A program made the translations under genes and the position numbers. From an uncultured Bacteroides sp. (GTDB lineage: Bacteria > Bacteroidota > Bacteroidia > Bacteroidales > Bacteroidaceae): a DNA stretch of 64,000 nt. The stretch lies in the NCBI GenBank assembly GCA_900755095.1, contig CAAEFE010000122.1:62001-126000 (forward strand), written 5' to 3'. The notes beneath the pieces are model-generated. The model was given only the letters and a program-made list of their open reading frames with translations. It had not been told where the DNA came from and made no database searches. The number at the start of each line of letters is the position of its first letter. Position 1 is the stretch's first letter. Positions 8,864 through 17,362 of this stretch are shown here, piece by piece.

Positions 8864-11800
8864 TTAAAAACTAAATTTTGCGCCGATATTAACCGTACGC
8901 TGTAACGGATAAGAATTGTAAGAGAGTTCCGGGTCCCAGAACTTGAACGGACTCCACACCGCCAGGTTGTCGCCACTGACAAAAACGCGGCAATGCGGGA
9001 ACGAATAACCGATTTCCAATGTCTTGAAACGAATGAAGTTGCCATTCCGCATCCAATACGTACTGGGGACCATGTTATTAGCCACCTGAACCTTGGTCAG
9101 ACCCAAACGCGGATATTCGGCATCCCAGTTCTGTTCGCTTTCACTCCAATAGTTGTCTGCAATAAAGTTCATAAGGTTACGGTCGCCGTGTCCTTCGTCC
9201 GAACCGAACGGGTCTACTCCGTTCAGCATCAAAGTGCGTTTGGCTGATCCGTTAAAGAATACACCGAAGTCAAATCCCTTGTAAGAGAGATTCAATCCCA
9301 AACCGTACTGGATACGGGGCATCGTTCCATAGGGAGAGATCATCACTTTATCATCTTCCGTAATCTTGCCGTCGCCGTTCACATCCCGGTATTTGATATC
9401 ACCCGGCATCAGTTTCGCGCTGCCGATACCGTCCTGCACAGGGCTGTCGTCAATCTCTTCCTGACTTCTGAACAGTCCCTCGGCGATGTAACCCGTTGTC
9501 CTGCTCAGCGGCTTTCCGGTCTCCGTCTGCCATACATACGGATAGGCCGGTTCATCCTTGTCGATGTATTTATTTTCCGTATAAGTGAAGTTGCCGCGGA
9601 AGTCAACATGGAAACCTTTGAATACCTCCTTCTTCCAGTTGACGCCCAGCTCGACACCCTTATTCTCTACCTTACCGATATTACTCCACGGAGTAGCCGA
9701 GACATATCCCAGCAGAGCAGGCCATGACGCACGCCGCATCAAAATACGGTCGCGCTTATCACAGAAATAATCGAATGTGATGTCCACCTGATTGAACAGC
9801 TTCATATCCACGCCGATATCCATCTTTTTCACTCGTTCCCAGTGAGCATTCTGAACGGCATACGAATTAATGCTCGGTCCTTTTTTATATATGCTGCTAT
9901 AGGTAGGGCCGGTAGAATAGCTTCCGCCACCGCCCAGATTTACATTATTGACATATAAAAAGTGGGCGGCGCCATCGTATGAACCGGTTTCATCACTACC
10001 TACCAAACCGTATGAACCTCTGACCTTGAAGTAATCGACATACTTTTCGAGCGGCTGCCAAAACTTTTCACTGCTGACTACCCATCCCAAAGACATGGCG
10101 GGGAAGAATTCAAAACGTTTTCCTTTGTCGAGACGTTCCGTACCATTGTAACCGAAGTTAAACTCCGCCAGGTATTTCTGCCGGAAAGCATAGGTAAGAC
10201 GTCCGGAAAGTCCCTGATTACGGTTGGGCAGCACATCATTCCGATATTCACGCTGCATATACATCAACATGGCCGTTACTCCATGATCTTCGCCGAATGT
10301 GTTTTCATAGTTCAGTTGTCCGTGAAAGTAGAACGTATTATCGGCTCCGCGACCGATGCCTGACTGCGAGATATATTCACTGCCGCTGCTGTTCAGGCGT
10401 TCCAGCGTATATTCTCCCGGATTATCAGGCGACCAGCTTTTGGGGTCTACCCGATACCAGTACGGATCGAGCCAACGGGTATACGACGTTTCGGACCACG
10501 ACTTCCAGTTCACCAATGCGATAATTTTCAGTCCTTTCGTTACGAAATCAAGGTTCTGATTAATGTAAATGGAAGTATTCAGCATGCTGTAATTTACTTC
10601 CTTATAGCTTCCCAGCATATATTGGTAAGGGTTGGTATACAGGGAAGTACCGCTCAATATAGCATTACCATACTTAATGTGCCTGTCATCGGGTTCCGCC
10701 GGAAAGTAAGCCGGAAAAGTGACCGGATTATTGTTGTAAACCTGATAGAAGATGTCCGACACTGAAGCGTTCGGCCCTTTATTGTTTCCGATCTGTGCAT
10801 TCATTCTCAGGTCTATACGTGTAGTGGGCGTCACCTTATAGGCGATATTGTTCTGGAAAGTATATCCCCACTTGTTGATGTTATTGTCGAATGAGTAAGC
10901 CTTGGGAATATCCAGCAACCCCGTATCGTGGTTAGCCTGCAAACTCATGTAATAGCTGACCTTCGGTCCGCCACCCATGATATTGACATTCGCACGCTGG
11001 TTCATGGTGCTCTCCTTAAAGACAAGGTCGTACCAGTCCACATCCGGATAGACATACGGATTGATGCCGCTGCGGGTATAATCGATTCTCTCCTGACTGT
11101 ACTTCGGCGTCGCATTGGGCGTTCTTGCCAACTGGGCCTCGTTATAGATTTCCATCCACCGGGCACCATCCACATAACCTACTTCGTTGACAGGTTTCAG
11201 AAATGAGTTTTCTACCGTCACGTTGATCGATGCCTTGGTGTTTTCAGTACCGATCTTGGTAGTGACCAGCATCACGCCATTCGCACCACGGGCACCGTAG
11301 ATAGCCGTAGCCGACGCATCTTTCAGGATAGAGAAACTTTCGATGGATTCGGGGGGAATACGGTTCAAGTCGCCCGAAGATATTTCAACGCCGTCCAACA
11401 GAATCAACGGAGTGGCGCGACCTCCGAAGGTTCCGATACCACGAATATAGAAGTTGGATGAAGTTCCCGGTTCGCCACCGGTGGTCACTGCGATCACACC
11501 GGCCAGTTTTCCGGCGAAATTGCTGGTCAGAGAAGAGCTGGGCGCATGCAGTTCCGTTCCCTTCACAGACGTAATGGCACCGGTCACGGATACCTTTTTC
11601 TGTGTACCCGCACCGACTACCACTACTTCCGCCAGCATTTCATTATCCGATTCCAGTTTCACATTGGCTACCACCAGGTCCGTTACATCCAATACTTGCT
11701 TTTTATAACCGATATAAGAAAATTCCAACTGTGCCTTGACAGGAACCGAAAGGCTGAAGTTACCGTCCAGATCGGTCGTAGTACCCTCAGAAGAACCTTT

Positions 11801-12007
11801 CAGTATGATGGACACACCGATAAGCGGTTCTCCGGTAGAGCCATCCGTGACATTACCGGTAATGATCCGGTTTTTCTTTTGCTGCTCCGGCATGGGAGAA
11901 GAGATTTCACTTTCGTCATGGGGAACCGGCAGACCGGCTGTCACCGGTAACACACCTGCACCACACAAAAAAAGCGAGCTTGCAAATAATGCTTTTTTCA
12001 CATTCAT
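8864..12007 (-). CDS. SusC/RagA-family TonB-dependent transporter
   Basis: An outer-membrane, TonB-energised importer of large oligosaccharides, 1047 aa. After a signal peptide comes a carboxypeptidase-D regulatory-like domain (about 48-125, 'ITGNVTDGSTGEPLIGVSII'). A TonB-box-like stretch (EVVVVGAGTQKK) and the plug domain ('NFYIRGIGTFGG', 'VEISSGDLNRIPPESIESFSILKDASATAIYGARGANGV') follow, then a long beta-barrel ending in the terminal Phe (FSF). It has no N-terminal STN domain, unlike the other SusC of this locus at 17.4 kb, so it is not expected to signal directly to FecR. An ECF-type promoter element lies about 145 bp upstream. Confidence 0.96.
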   Translation of the reverse strand: MNVKKALFASSLFLCGAGVLPVTAGLPVPHDESEISSPMPEQQKKNRIITGNVTDGSTGEPLIGVSIILKGSSEGTTTDLDGNFSLSVPVKAQLEFSYIGYKKQVLDVTDLVVANVKLESDNEMLAEVVVVGAGTQKKVSVTGAITSVKGTELHAPSSSLTSNFAGKLAGVIAVTTGGEPGTSSNFYIRGIGTFGGRATPLILLDGVEISSGDLNRIPPESIESFSILKDASATAIYGARGANGVMLVTTKIGTENTKASINVTVENSFLKPVNEVGYVDGARWMEIYNEAQLARTPNATPKYSQERIDYTRSGINPYVYPDVDWYDLVFKESTMNQRANVNIMGGGPKVSYYMSLQANHDTGLLDIPKAYSFDNNINKWGYTFQNNIAYKVTPTTRIDLRMNAQIGNNKGPNASVSDIFYQVYNNNPVTFPAYFPAEPDDRHIKYGNAILSGTSLYTNPYQYMLGSYKEVNYSMLNTSIYINQNLDFVTKGLKIIALVNWKSWSETSYTRWLDPYWYRVDPKSWSPDNPGEYTLERLNSSGSEYISQSGIGRGADNTFYFHGQLNYENTFGEDHGVTAMLMYMQREYRNDVLPNRNQGLSGRLTYAFRQKYLAEFNFGYNGTERLDKGKRFEFFPAMSLGWVVSSEKFWQPLEKYVDYFKVRGSYGLVGSDETGSYDGAAHFLYVNNVNLGGGGSYSTGPTYSSIYKKGPSINSYAVQNAHWERVKKMDIGVDMKLFNQVDITFDYFCDKRDRILMRRASWPALLGYVSATPWSNIGKVENKGVELGVNWKKEVFKGFHVDFRGNFTYTENKYIDKDEPAYPYVWQTETGKPLSRTTGYIAEGLFRSQEEIDDSPVQDGIGSAKLMPGDIKYRDVNGDGKITEDDKVMISPYGTMPRIQYGLGLNLSYKGFDFGVFFNGSAKRTLMLNGVDPFGSDEGHGDRNLMNFIADNYWSESEQNWDAEYPRLGLTKVQVANNMVPSTYWMRNGNFIRFKTLEIGYSFPHCRVFVSGDNLAVWSPFKFWDPELSYNSYPLQRTVNIGAKFSF

Positions 12008-12152
12008 AGTTTATTACTTTTAAGAGTTAATTATATAAAGCACAAAGTCATCTTATCATTTCAAAAGTTTGTAAAAGGGCAAAAAAGAAGTAGAGCTGTA
12101 TCAAAAGTTGGTTCTATTGTTTTCTCATTTTATTTTATGCTCATTCGTATAA

Positions 12153-12179
12153 AAGACTAGCCTGGAACAAAACCCCACA
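12153..12179 (-). promoter_or_regulatory. ECF-type promoter of the minus-strand SusC (copy 1 of 3)
   Basis: On the minus strand the sequence reads TGTGG, 17 bp, GTCTT, then TTATAC. The pair with exactly 17 bp spacing recurs before GH31 (15330-15356) and before the second SusC (17280-17306). This copy is the most diverged between the two boxes. The following ATG is at 12007, giving a leader of about 140 nt. Confidence 0.65.
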
Positions 12180-12456
12180 TCACATTAACACACGTTAACC
12201 AATGGCTGCTAAGAGAAGAAACACCTACACAGAGATGCAACAAATGCCATTCCGGAAATAATGCGTTTCTGCGATCAAAAAGAAAGAATAATTGAGAAAT
12301 CACTAACACCTGCATGATTGGAAAACCCTCAAAGAGATGGCGGCCTCAAGAAGACATGCATTAATATACAATGATTTCAGTCGAAACTTTCAGTTTATAC
12401 ACAGAATATGCAGTTTATAGTCATAAGTATCTTGTCATCTAAGCTATCTGGCCTGT

Positions 12457-12566
12457 TGGATAACTATAGCCAACAGGTCAGATAACTATAACCAACAGGT
12501 TGGGTAACTATGCCCAACAGATTGGGTAGCTATAGCCAACAGATCAGATAGCAATAATCAAGGAAA
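12457..12566. repeat. 22-bp-period tandem array A
   Basis: Four clear units of 22 bp (12457, 12479, 12501, 12523) with core AACTATAGCCAACAG, then a decayed fifth. CCAAC and GTTGG are arranged as dyads across unit boundaries (for example CCAACAGGTTGG), and CCTGTTGG/CCAACAGG flank the first unit. There are no spacers, so it is not a CRISPR. It lies 200 bp downstream of GH31. Confidence 0.9.
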
Positions 12567-12762
12567 GAAGTGTTCATATCCAACGAAAAGGCGACAGTTC
12601 CGATATATCAGAGTTGTATAGATTCTTATATTTCACTATCAATCAATAAAATACGGTTTTTCAATCGTTTATTTTCATTTCCTTCCGACTCAAGATGGAA
12701 AAACAGGATTCCAAGAGGATTAAAAATACAAATTGTCAAAATGCCCACAGTCCGTCATTGGA

Positions 12763-15288
12763 CTAATCCTCCCAATGTACAGACTCCAAAAACCACCGGA
12801 CGTTTTCTTCACTCAGCTTATGTTGCTTCAGAATTTCCGGCAGTTTGCCATAATTTCGGATAAAATCAGTAACAAGCCGGTTCATCCGCTCCGGTGTATA
12901 TTCGATACTCCTCCCGGTTGACTCCATCGTACCCAATTCCTCATTGAGCACAATATCGGCATCTTTATATTTCAGCGCAACGATGCTCTTCTGAAGTCTC
13001 CTGAACTTTCCGGCAAGTCCGTTCAGGTCTGCCGTCTGTTCGGGATAGGTAATCACCACTTGCTTCTCACACTTCGCATCCGTTACGGGTATATCGACCA
13101 GAAGGGATAAGGAATTTCCATCATATATATAATCCGCCGTCTTCCCATTCACCGTTACCGACTGAGGAATGGCAGAACTCACTACCTTCACCCTGAAACC
13201 ACGTTCGGCGGGTACGCCCGGATATTCTCCTTTCCGACTGCCAATCGTCACTTCCAGGCGGTTGCCGACCCGCTTCGACTGCAAAGACGTACGGGCATAC
13301 TTTCTATCATACTCTTTATCATTTCCATTATCCTCGTACAGTTCGAATGCCCCGTCTCCGCCGGGGAAAACAGTGACCACATAAGAAAGATCATCATCCG
13401 CCAGCGACTTCACACGGTCGCAGAAAGGAAGAATCGAACCAGCCTTGATATAGATAGGATATTCGTCAATGGCAAAGGCACGCGTTACTGTCTGACCACC
13501 TTTCAGCATCGTCCCCGTATGCCATTCATACCAGTCGGTTCCGGCAGGCAGCCATATATTCAAAGTGGAATAATCACCTTTCATGGGAGCGGTGACGGGT
13601 GCAATCAACATCTGGTCGCCAAACATATACTGGTTCCGGTAACCGTATGCTTCCTTGCTTTCAGGATAATCGTAGTATAGCGGACGACAGATAGACAATC
13701 CCTCGTCATACGTCTTACGGGCCATTGTATAAACATAAGGCGCCATCTCATAACGTTGCAAAATGGTGTTACGAATCGTATTAAAGTAGACAGGACTGAA
13801 TACCCAGGGCTCTTTGTTCAACACTCCGCTCTTGGAAGAATGAGTACGCATCACAGGGCTGACCGCACCAAACTGCATCCAGCGTGTGAACATCTCCGGA
13901 TCAATCCGGTCTGCCTCAAAGTGTCCTCCCAGGTCATGGCTCCAATAACCGTAAAGCACATTGGAAGCTGTAGAATTGAAGTAAGGCTGGAAATCAAGTG
14001 ATTTCCAGGAAATAACAGCGTCGCCCGAAAAGCCGATCTGGTAACGATGATTTCCCAGTCCGCCCCAACGATGATAGAGCATCGGACGGGTAGTGCGGTT
14101 TCTTTCCATCTCGGTGAAAAAGACATAATTAATCCACCATACATTATTCAGACTGTCCACTTTCTTATCATACGGAAACTGCTGCCAGTCGAGCCACCAG
14201 AAGTCTACCCCTTCCTTCTCCATCGGATGAAGAGCATTTTTGAACACAGCTTTCATCAACTTCTTATCCGAAGTAACCCAAGGGATCGTATCCTTTCCTT
14301 CCGGATTCATGCCTATATCGGTGGCTATCGCCCGATAGGGTTCCTCATAAAAAGCAAACCCGTCAGCCGGATGCAAATTAAGGGTCAGCTTGACCCCTTC
14401 CTTTTTCAGATCAGCAAGAAGACGTCCGGGATCAGGAAACAGGCGTTTGTTCCAGGTCCATCCGCTCCATCCTCCTTTACCCGGTTCCGTATAATGCCAG
14501 TCCATATCAATCACCAACACATCGAGAGGAATATCATACATCCGGAATTTACGCAGCAGTTCTCTCAGTTCATTGTCCGAGTAACTCCAATAGCGCGACC
14601 ACCAATAACCGAAAGCATAACGGGGAGGCAGAGGCGTCTTGCCGGCAAACATGGTATAGTCCCTTAATGCCAACTTATAATCGTGTCCGTAAGCCATAAA
14701 ATACCAGTCCTGACTTCCTTTCTTCTCGCGTGGTTTTACCCAGTTCCAGTCGGTATCATCGAATAAAAAGTTATCCGAATCGTCGATTAAAGTCCAGCCG
14801 TCGGTAGCCAGCAGACCGTCTTCGAGCGGCATAAGCTCATTGGTATGTATATGCCTGTCTCCATCATAGCCATCCAAGGTACGATAGGTTCCCTTCAGAT
14901 TGCCTTTCTGTTTCATACCGGGCGTCCACCGGAAAGGATGCACACCTTTGACAGATACAATGGAAAGATTACCCGAAGTAAACCGCCCGCTGCCTTTCTT
15001 ATACTTCATCCGGAACTTTGAGGTAGACAGCTCCACCCATCTTCCATCCTTCTTCAACTTATAATCCACTGCCGGATACTTCCTGTTGACAGCCACAAAC
15101 GAAAAATCGTCAACAAACTGCCCGTCGGGTGCATACTCCAACCGGAGTGTACCGTCGGTCACTACCGTAAAACGGACCTGACTGTCCTGATAAGCAATGT
15201 TCGTACCCTGACCCGATGCTGCCAAAGGTATACAGCACAAAGCCACCAATAATAAGGAAAGAGTTTTTAGTTTACCGTACTCATTCAT
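12763..15288 (-). CDS. GH31 alpha-glucosidase/alpha-xylosidase-type enzyme, secreted
   Basis: A retaining GH31 glycosidase of 841 aa with a signal peptide ending near ASG|Q. The order is an N-terminal DUF4968-like beta-sandwich (about 30-230), the catalytic (beta/alpha)8 barrel (about 235-575), and C-terminal beta-sandwiches including a DUF5110-like region (about 670-770). The nucleophile is Asp367 in WWLDWQQ and the acid/base Asp423 in GFSGDAV. The usual R-W preceding GD is replaced by G-F-S. A helical tail of about 90 residues closes the protein. The true substrate (alpha-glucoside, alpha-xyloside or alpha-galactoside) cannot be read from sequence. It has its own ECF-type promoter 45 bp upstream, shared with SusC at 17.4 kb. 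Confidence 0.93.
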   Translation of the reverse strand: MNEYGKLKTLSLLLVALCCIPLAASGQGTNIAYQDSQVRFTVVTDGTLRLEYAPDGQFVDDFSFVAVNRKYPAVDYKLKKDGRWVELSTSKFRMKYKKGSGRFTSGNLSIVSVKGVHPFRWTPGMKQKGNLKGTYRTLDGYDGDRHIHTNELMPLEDGLLATDGWTLIDDSDNFLFDDTDWNWVKPREKKGSQDWYFMAYGHDYKLALRDYTMFAGKTPLPPRYAFGYWWSRYWSYSDNELRELLRKFRMYDIPLDVLVIDMDWHYTEPGKGGWSGWTWNKRLFPDPGRLLADLKKEGVKLTLNLHPADGFAFYEEPYRAIATDIGMNPEGKDTIPWVTSDKKLMKAVFKNALHPMEKEGVDFWWLDWQQFPYDKKVDSLNNVWWINYVFFTEMERNRTTRPMLYHRWGGLGNHRYQIGFSGDAVISWKSLDFQPYFNSTASNVLYGYWSHDLGGHFEADRIDPEMFTRWMQFGAVSPVMRTHSSKSGVLNKEPWVFSPVYFNTIRNTILQRYEMAPYVYTMARKTYDEGLSICRPLYYDYPESKEAYGYRNQYMFGDQMLIAPVTAPMKGDYSTLNIWLPAGTDWYEWHTGTMLKGGQTVTRAFAIDEYPIYIKAGSILPFCDRVKSLADDDLSYVVTVFPGGDGAFELYEDNGNDKEYDRKYARTSLQSKRVGNRLEVTIGSRKGEYPGVPAERGFRVKVVSSAIPQSVTVNGKTADYIYDGNSLSLLVDIPVTDAKCEKQVVITYPEQTADLNGLAGKFRRLQKSIVALKYKDADIVLNEELGTMESTGRSIEYTPERMNRLVTDFIRNYGKLPEILKQHKLSEENVRWFLESVHWED

Positions 15289-15329
15289 AGTATCTATTCA
15301 TTTAAATTAGAAATCTCAACAACGTTAAT

Positions 15330-15375
15330 AAGACTGTTCAGAACGGAAATACCACACGGGAAAAACAAAAAAAAC
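15330..15375 (-). promoter_or_regulatory. ECF-type promoter of GH31 (copy 2 of 3)
   Basis: Read on the minus strand: T-rich tract, TGTGG (complement of 15352-15356), 17 bp, GTCTT (complement of 15330-15334). Over about 46 bp it is nearly identical to the element before SusC at 17261-17307, in inverted orientation. The GH31 ATG is 42 bp downstream. Confidence 0.8.
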
Positions 15376-15404
15376 AAAGAGAGGAAGAAATTCAAATTAA
15401 TCTA

Positions 15405-15412
15405 TATCTTTG
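15405..15412 (+). promoter_or_regulatory. Housekeeping-type -7 element for the sigma/anti-sigma operon
   Basis: TATCTTTG matches the Bacteroides -7 consensus, about 77 bp before the sigma-factor ATG. I see no clear TTG at -33. The element is divergent from the GH31 promoter. Confidence 0.5.
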
Positions 15413-15488
15413 CAGCGCCTATTGATCTGATATTTTGATTCTCCGGATTGGAGAACTGCAAACGCATTATTAATGTTACCGAATCATT

Positions 15489-16097
15489 ATGGAAAATAAA
15501 GCCTCAAACAAACAAGAGTCCATGCTAGAGGATATTATCCACCTGAAAAGACTGAAAGAAGGAGATTCCCGGTCTTTTGATTTTCTTTTCAACAAGTACT
15601 ATAAAGACCTTGTCCTCTTTAGCTGCGTTTTCCTGAAAGAACAGAACAGCAGTGAAGATATTGTGCAGGATATCTTCTTCCGGCTATGGGAAAACCGTGA
15701 GAACCTGAGCATTGAAAGTTCTCTGAAAGCCTATCTGCTGACTGCTGTCAAAAACAGTTGTTTCGAAGAACTCAGACATCGGGAAGTAGTCCGTACCCAT
15801 CAGAACTATGTCATGGGAAGCTCAGACCTGATAGACTATAATACAGAACATTATCTGCTGTATTCCGATCTGAACGACCATTTGCAGGAAGCCATCAAAA
15901 AACTTCCCGAAGATATGCGGACCATCTTCGAAATGAACCGGTTCAAAAATCTGAAGTACCGGGAAATAGCGGAAGAACTGAACGTATCCGTCCGCACCGT
16001 GGAAAGTAAAATCAGTAAGTCGCTGGAATTTCTAAGAAAACACCTGAGCGGTTTTTATGATCTGATATTACTTTTTATCATAAATTTAATGAGGTAA
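15489..16097 (+). CDS. ECF-type RNA polymerase sigma factor
   Basis: A 202-aa sigma-70-family factor with region 2 (about 20-90: 'DFLFNKYYKDLVLFSCVFL', 'EDIVQDIFFRLWENRE') and region 4 (about 135-190: 'LPEDMRTIFEMNRFKNLKYREIAEELNVSVRTVESKISKSLEFLRK', with its helix-turn-helix). It belongs to the Bacteroides ECF type that works with FecR anti-sigma factors and STN-bearing SusC transporters. FecR follows 41 bp downstream and SusC is next. A hydrophobic tail (LILLFIINLM) ends the protein. Its likely targets are the three TGTGG-N17-GTCTT elements of this locus, including those before GH31 and both SusC genes; this is inference from the shared element. Confidence 0.95.
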   Translation: MENKASNKQESMLEDIIHLKRLKEGDSRSFDFLFNKYYKDLVLFSCVFLKEQNSSEDIVQDIFFRLWENRENLSIESSLKAYLLTAVKNSCFEELRHREVVRTHQNYVMGSSDLIDYNTEHYLLYSDLNDHLQEAIKKLPEDMRTIFEMNRFKNLKYREIAEELNVSVRTVESKISKSLEFLRKHLSGFYDLILLFIINLMR

Positions 16098-16138
16098 TTT
16101 ACACTTGAACAGTCATTATAATACAGATAATTAGCACT

Positions 16139-17173
16139 ATGCCTGACAAAAATATAAATATAGATACAGACGTCATCCTAAGATACTTGGAAAAGACCGC
16201 TTCACCCGAAGAAATCCGGCAACTCCGTGAATGGATTGCCCTCTCGGAAGAGAATGCAAACTACTTTCAGGAAATCAGAAACATCTGGGAAGTGACCACT
16301 CCCGCCGTCGATCCAGAAAAGATAGATACCGGCAAAGCCCTGGCAAAAGTAAAGAACAGAATCCATACAACGCCACAGGCTCCGATGAAGAGAACACGAC
16401 TGATCACTTACTGCCGGAGAATCGCCGCCATTCTCCTGCTGCCGGCAATCATTGCCGTAGTGGCATTGTTGATGAAAAAAGACTATCAGGCTCCCCTTAT
16501 CGCCTTCAACGAAGTGACGGCTCCATACGGAACGGTATCCACGCTGACACTGCCGGACAGCTCGAAGGTTTGGCTGAACGCAGGAAGTACGCTGAAATAT
16601 CCGACCGCTTTCACCAGCAACGTCCGGGAAGTGGAAATGTCCGGAGAAGCCTACTTTGAGGTACATGCGGACAAGGAGCATCCTTTCATCGTCAGTACGG
16701 GAGACCTGAAGGTAACGGCTACCGGAACCGCTTTCAATGTATGCAGCTTCGCCAAAGCGAAAGAGGAAGTTATCACGTTGGTGACCGGAAAGGTCAATGT
16801 GTCTCATGAGAATAACATCCGGCATCTATTGCCGGGACAACAGCTGAATTATCAGAAAGCATCGAAAAGCATGGAGGTCACGGATATCGATACGTACCAA
16901 TACATCTCCTGGAAAGACGGTATCCTCGCATTCAGGGACGATCCACTCAAAACAATATTCGACAGGCTGGAACAAGTCTACCGGGTACGTTTCATCCTGA
17001 AAGACCCGTCGATCAACCAATTCACTTACAGAGCGACTTTCAAAGGTGAGACGCTGGATGAAATACTGGATTATATGGGAATGAGCATCCCCATCACTTT
17101 CCGGACAACAGAAACAAAACAAGAAGGGAATGACAGTGTAAGCGTCCGTACGATAGAAGTATATAAGAATTAG
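16139..17173 (+). CDS. FecR-family anti-sigma factor
   Basis: A 344-aa inner-membrane protein that should hold the neighbouring sigma factor and release it when the STN domain of the loaded SusC contacts its periplasmic part. It has an N-terminal cytoplasmic sigma-binding helical region (about 1-80), a single membrane helix (about 93-112, 'IAAILLLPAIIAVVALLM'), and the FecR domain ('APYGTVSTLTLPDSSKVWLNAGSTLKYP', 'GEAYFEV', 'VTATGTAFNV'). It ends in the DUF4974-like domain ('YISWKDGILAFRDDPLKTIFDRLEQVYRV'). Same operon as the sigma factor. A strong intrinsic terminator follows the stop codon. Confidence 0.95.
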   Translation: MPDKNINIDTDVILRYLEKTASPEEIRQLREWIALSEENANYFQEIRNIWEVTTPAVDPEKIDTGKALAKVKNRIHTTPQAPMKRTRLITYCRRIAAILLLPAIIAVVALLMKKDYQAPLIAFNEVTAPYGTVSTLTLPDSSKVWLNAGSTLKYPTAFTSNVREVEMSGEAYFEVHADKEHPFIVSTGDLKVTATGTAFNVCSFAKAKEEVITLVTGKVNVSHENNIRHLLPGQQLNYQKASKSMEVTDIDTYQYISWKDGILAFRDDPLKTIFDRLEQVYRVRFILKDPSINQFTYRATFKGETLDEILDYMGMSIPITFRTTETKQEGNDSVSVRTIEVYKN

Positions 17174-17191
17174 ACGTTTCTGATATAAAAC

Positions 17192-17250
17192 CTGCGGAGA
17201 GGACAAAGACCACGTATACGCTTTGTTCTCTCCGCATTCTCTTTTTTCTC
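17192..17250 (+). terminator. Intrinsic terminator of the sigma-FecR operon
   Basis: A 16-bp stem (17192-17207 with 17221-17236; TGCGGAGAG...CTCTCCGCA, one wobble) is followed by a T-rich tract with six T in a row. It separates the regulator operon from the SusC promoter just downstream. Confidence 0.85.
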
Positions 17251-17260
17251 TCCGCTATCT

Positions 17261-17307
17261 GTTTTTTTTCGTTTTCCCATGTGGTATTTTCTTTCTGAAC
17301 AGTCTTA
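17261..17307 (+). promoter_or_regulatory. ECF-type promoter of SusC (copy 3 of 3)
   Basis: T-rich tract, TGTGG (17280-17284), 17 bp, GTCTT (17302-17306), then ATATAC. It is nearly identical, inverted, to the GH31 element. The SusC ATG is 56 bp downstream. Confidence 0.8.
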
Positions 17308-17362
17308 TATACAAATCACTTAAGTGCATTCCCGTATCAATACTAAAAAAACAATTCTGATT

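Larger units (their letters stand above)
12008..12762. other. 755-bp intergenic region between GH31 and SusC (both minus strand)
   Basis: I find no credible gene. The part nearest SusC holds the ECF-type promoter (12153-12179) and a leader of about 140 nt. The middle (12200-12440) is AT-rich without clear structure. The 22-bp tandem array lies at 12457-12566. The part nearest GH31 is its 3' flank. Confidence 0.7.

Noticed and set aside
12457..12566. CRISPR array
   Set aside because: The units are directly adjacent 22-mers with no spacers and no cas genes are near. The same holds for the arrays at 30.0, 41.9 and 58.1 kb.
15330..17307. A 46-bp inverted repeat flanking the sigma-FecR operon, as in an invertible switch
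   Set aside because: Each copy lies at promoter distance from a different gene (GH31 and SusC), and a third copy precedes another SusC. Shared promoter sequence explains it better, and there is no recombinase gene nearby.
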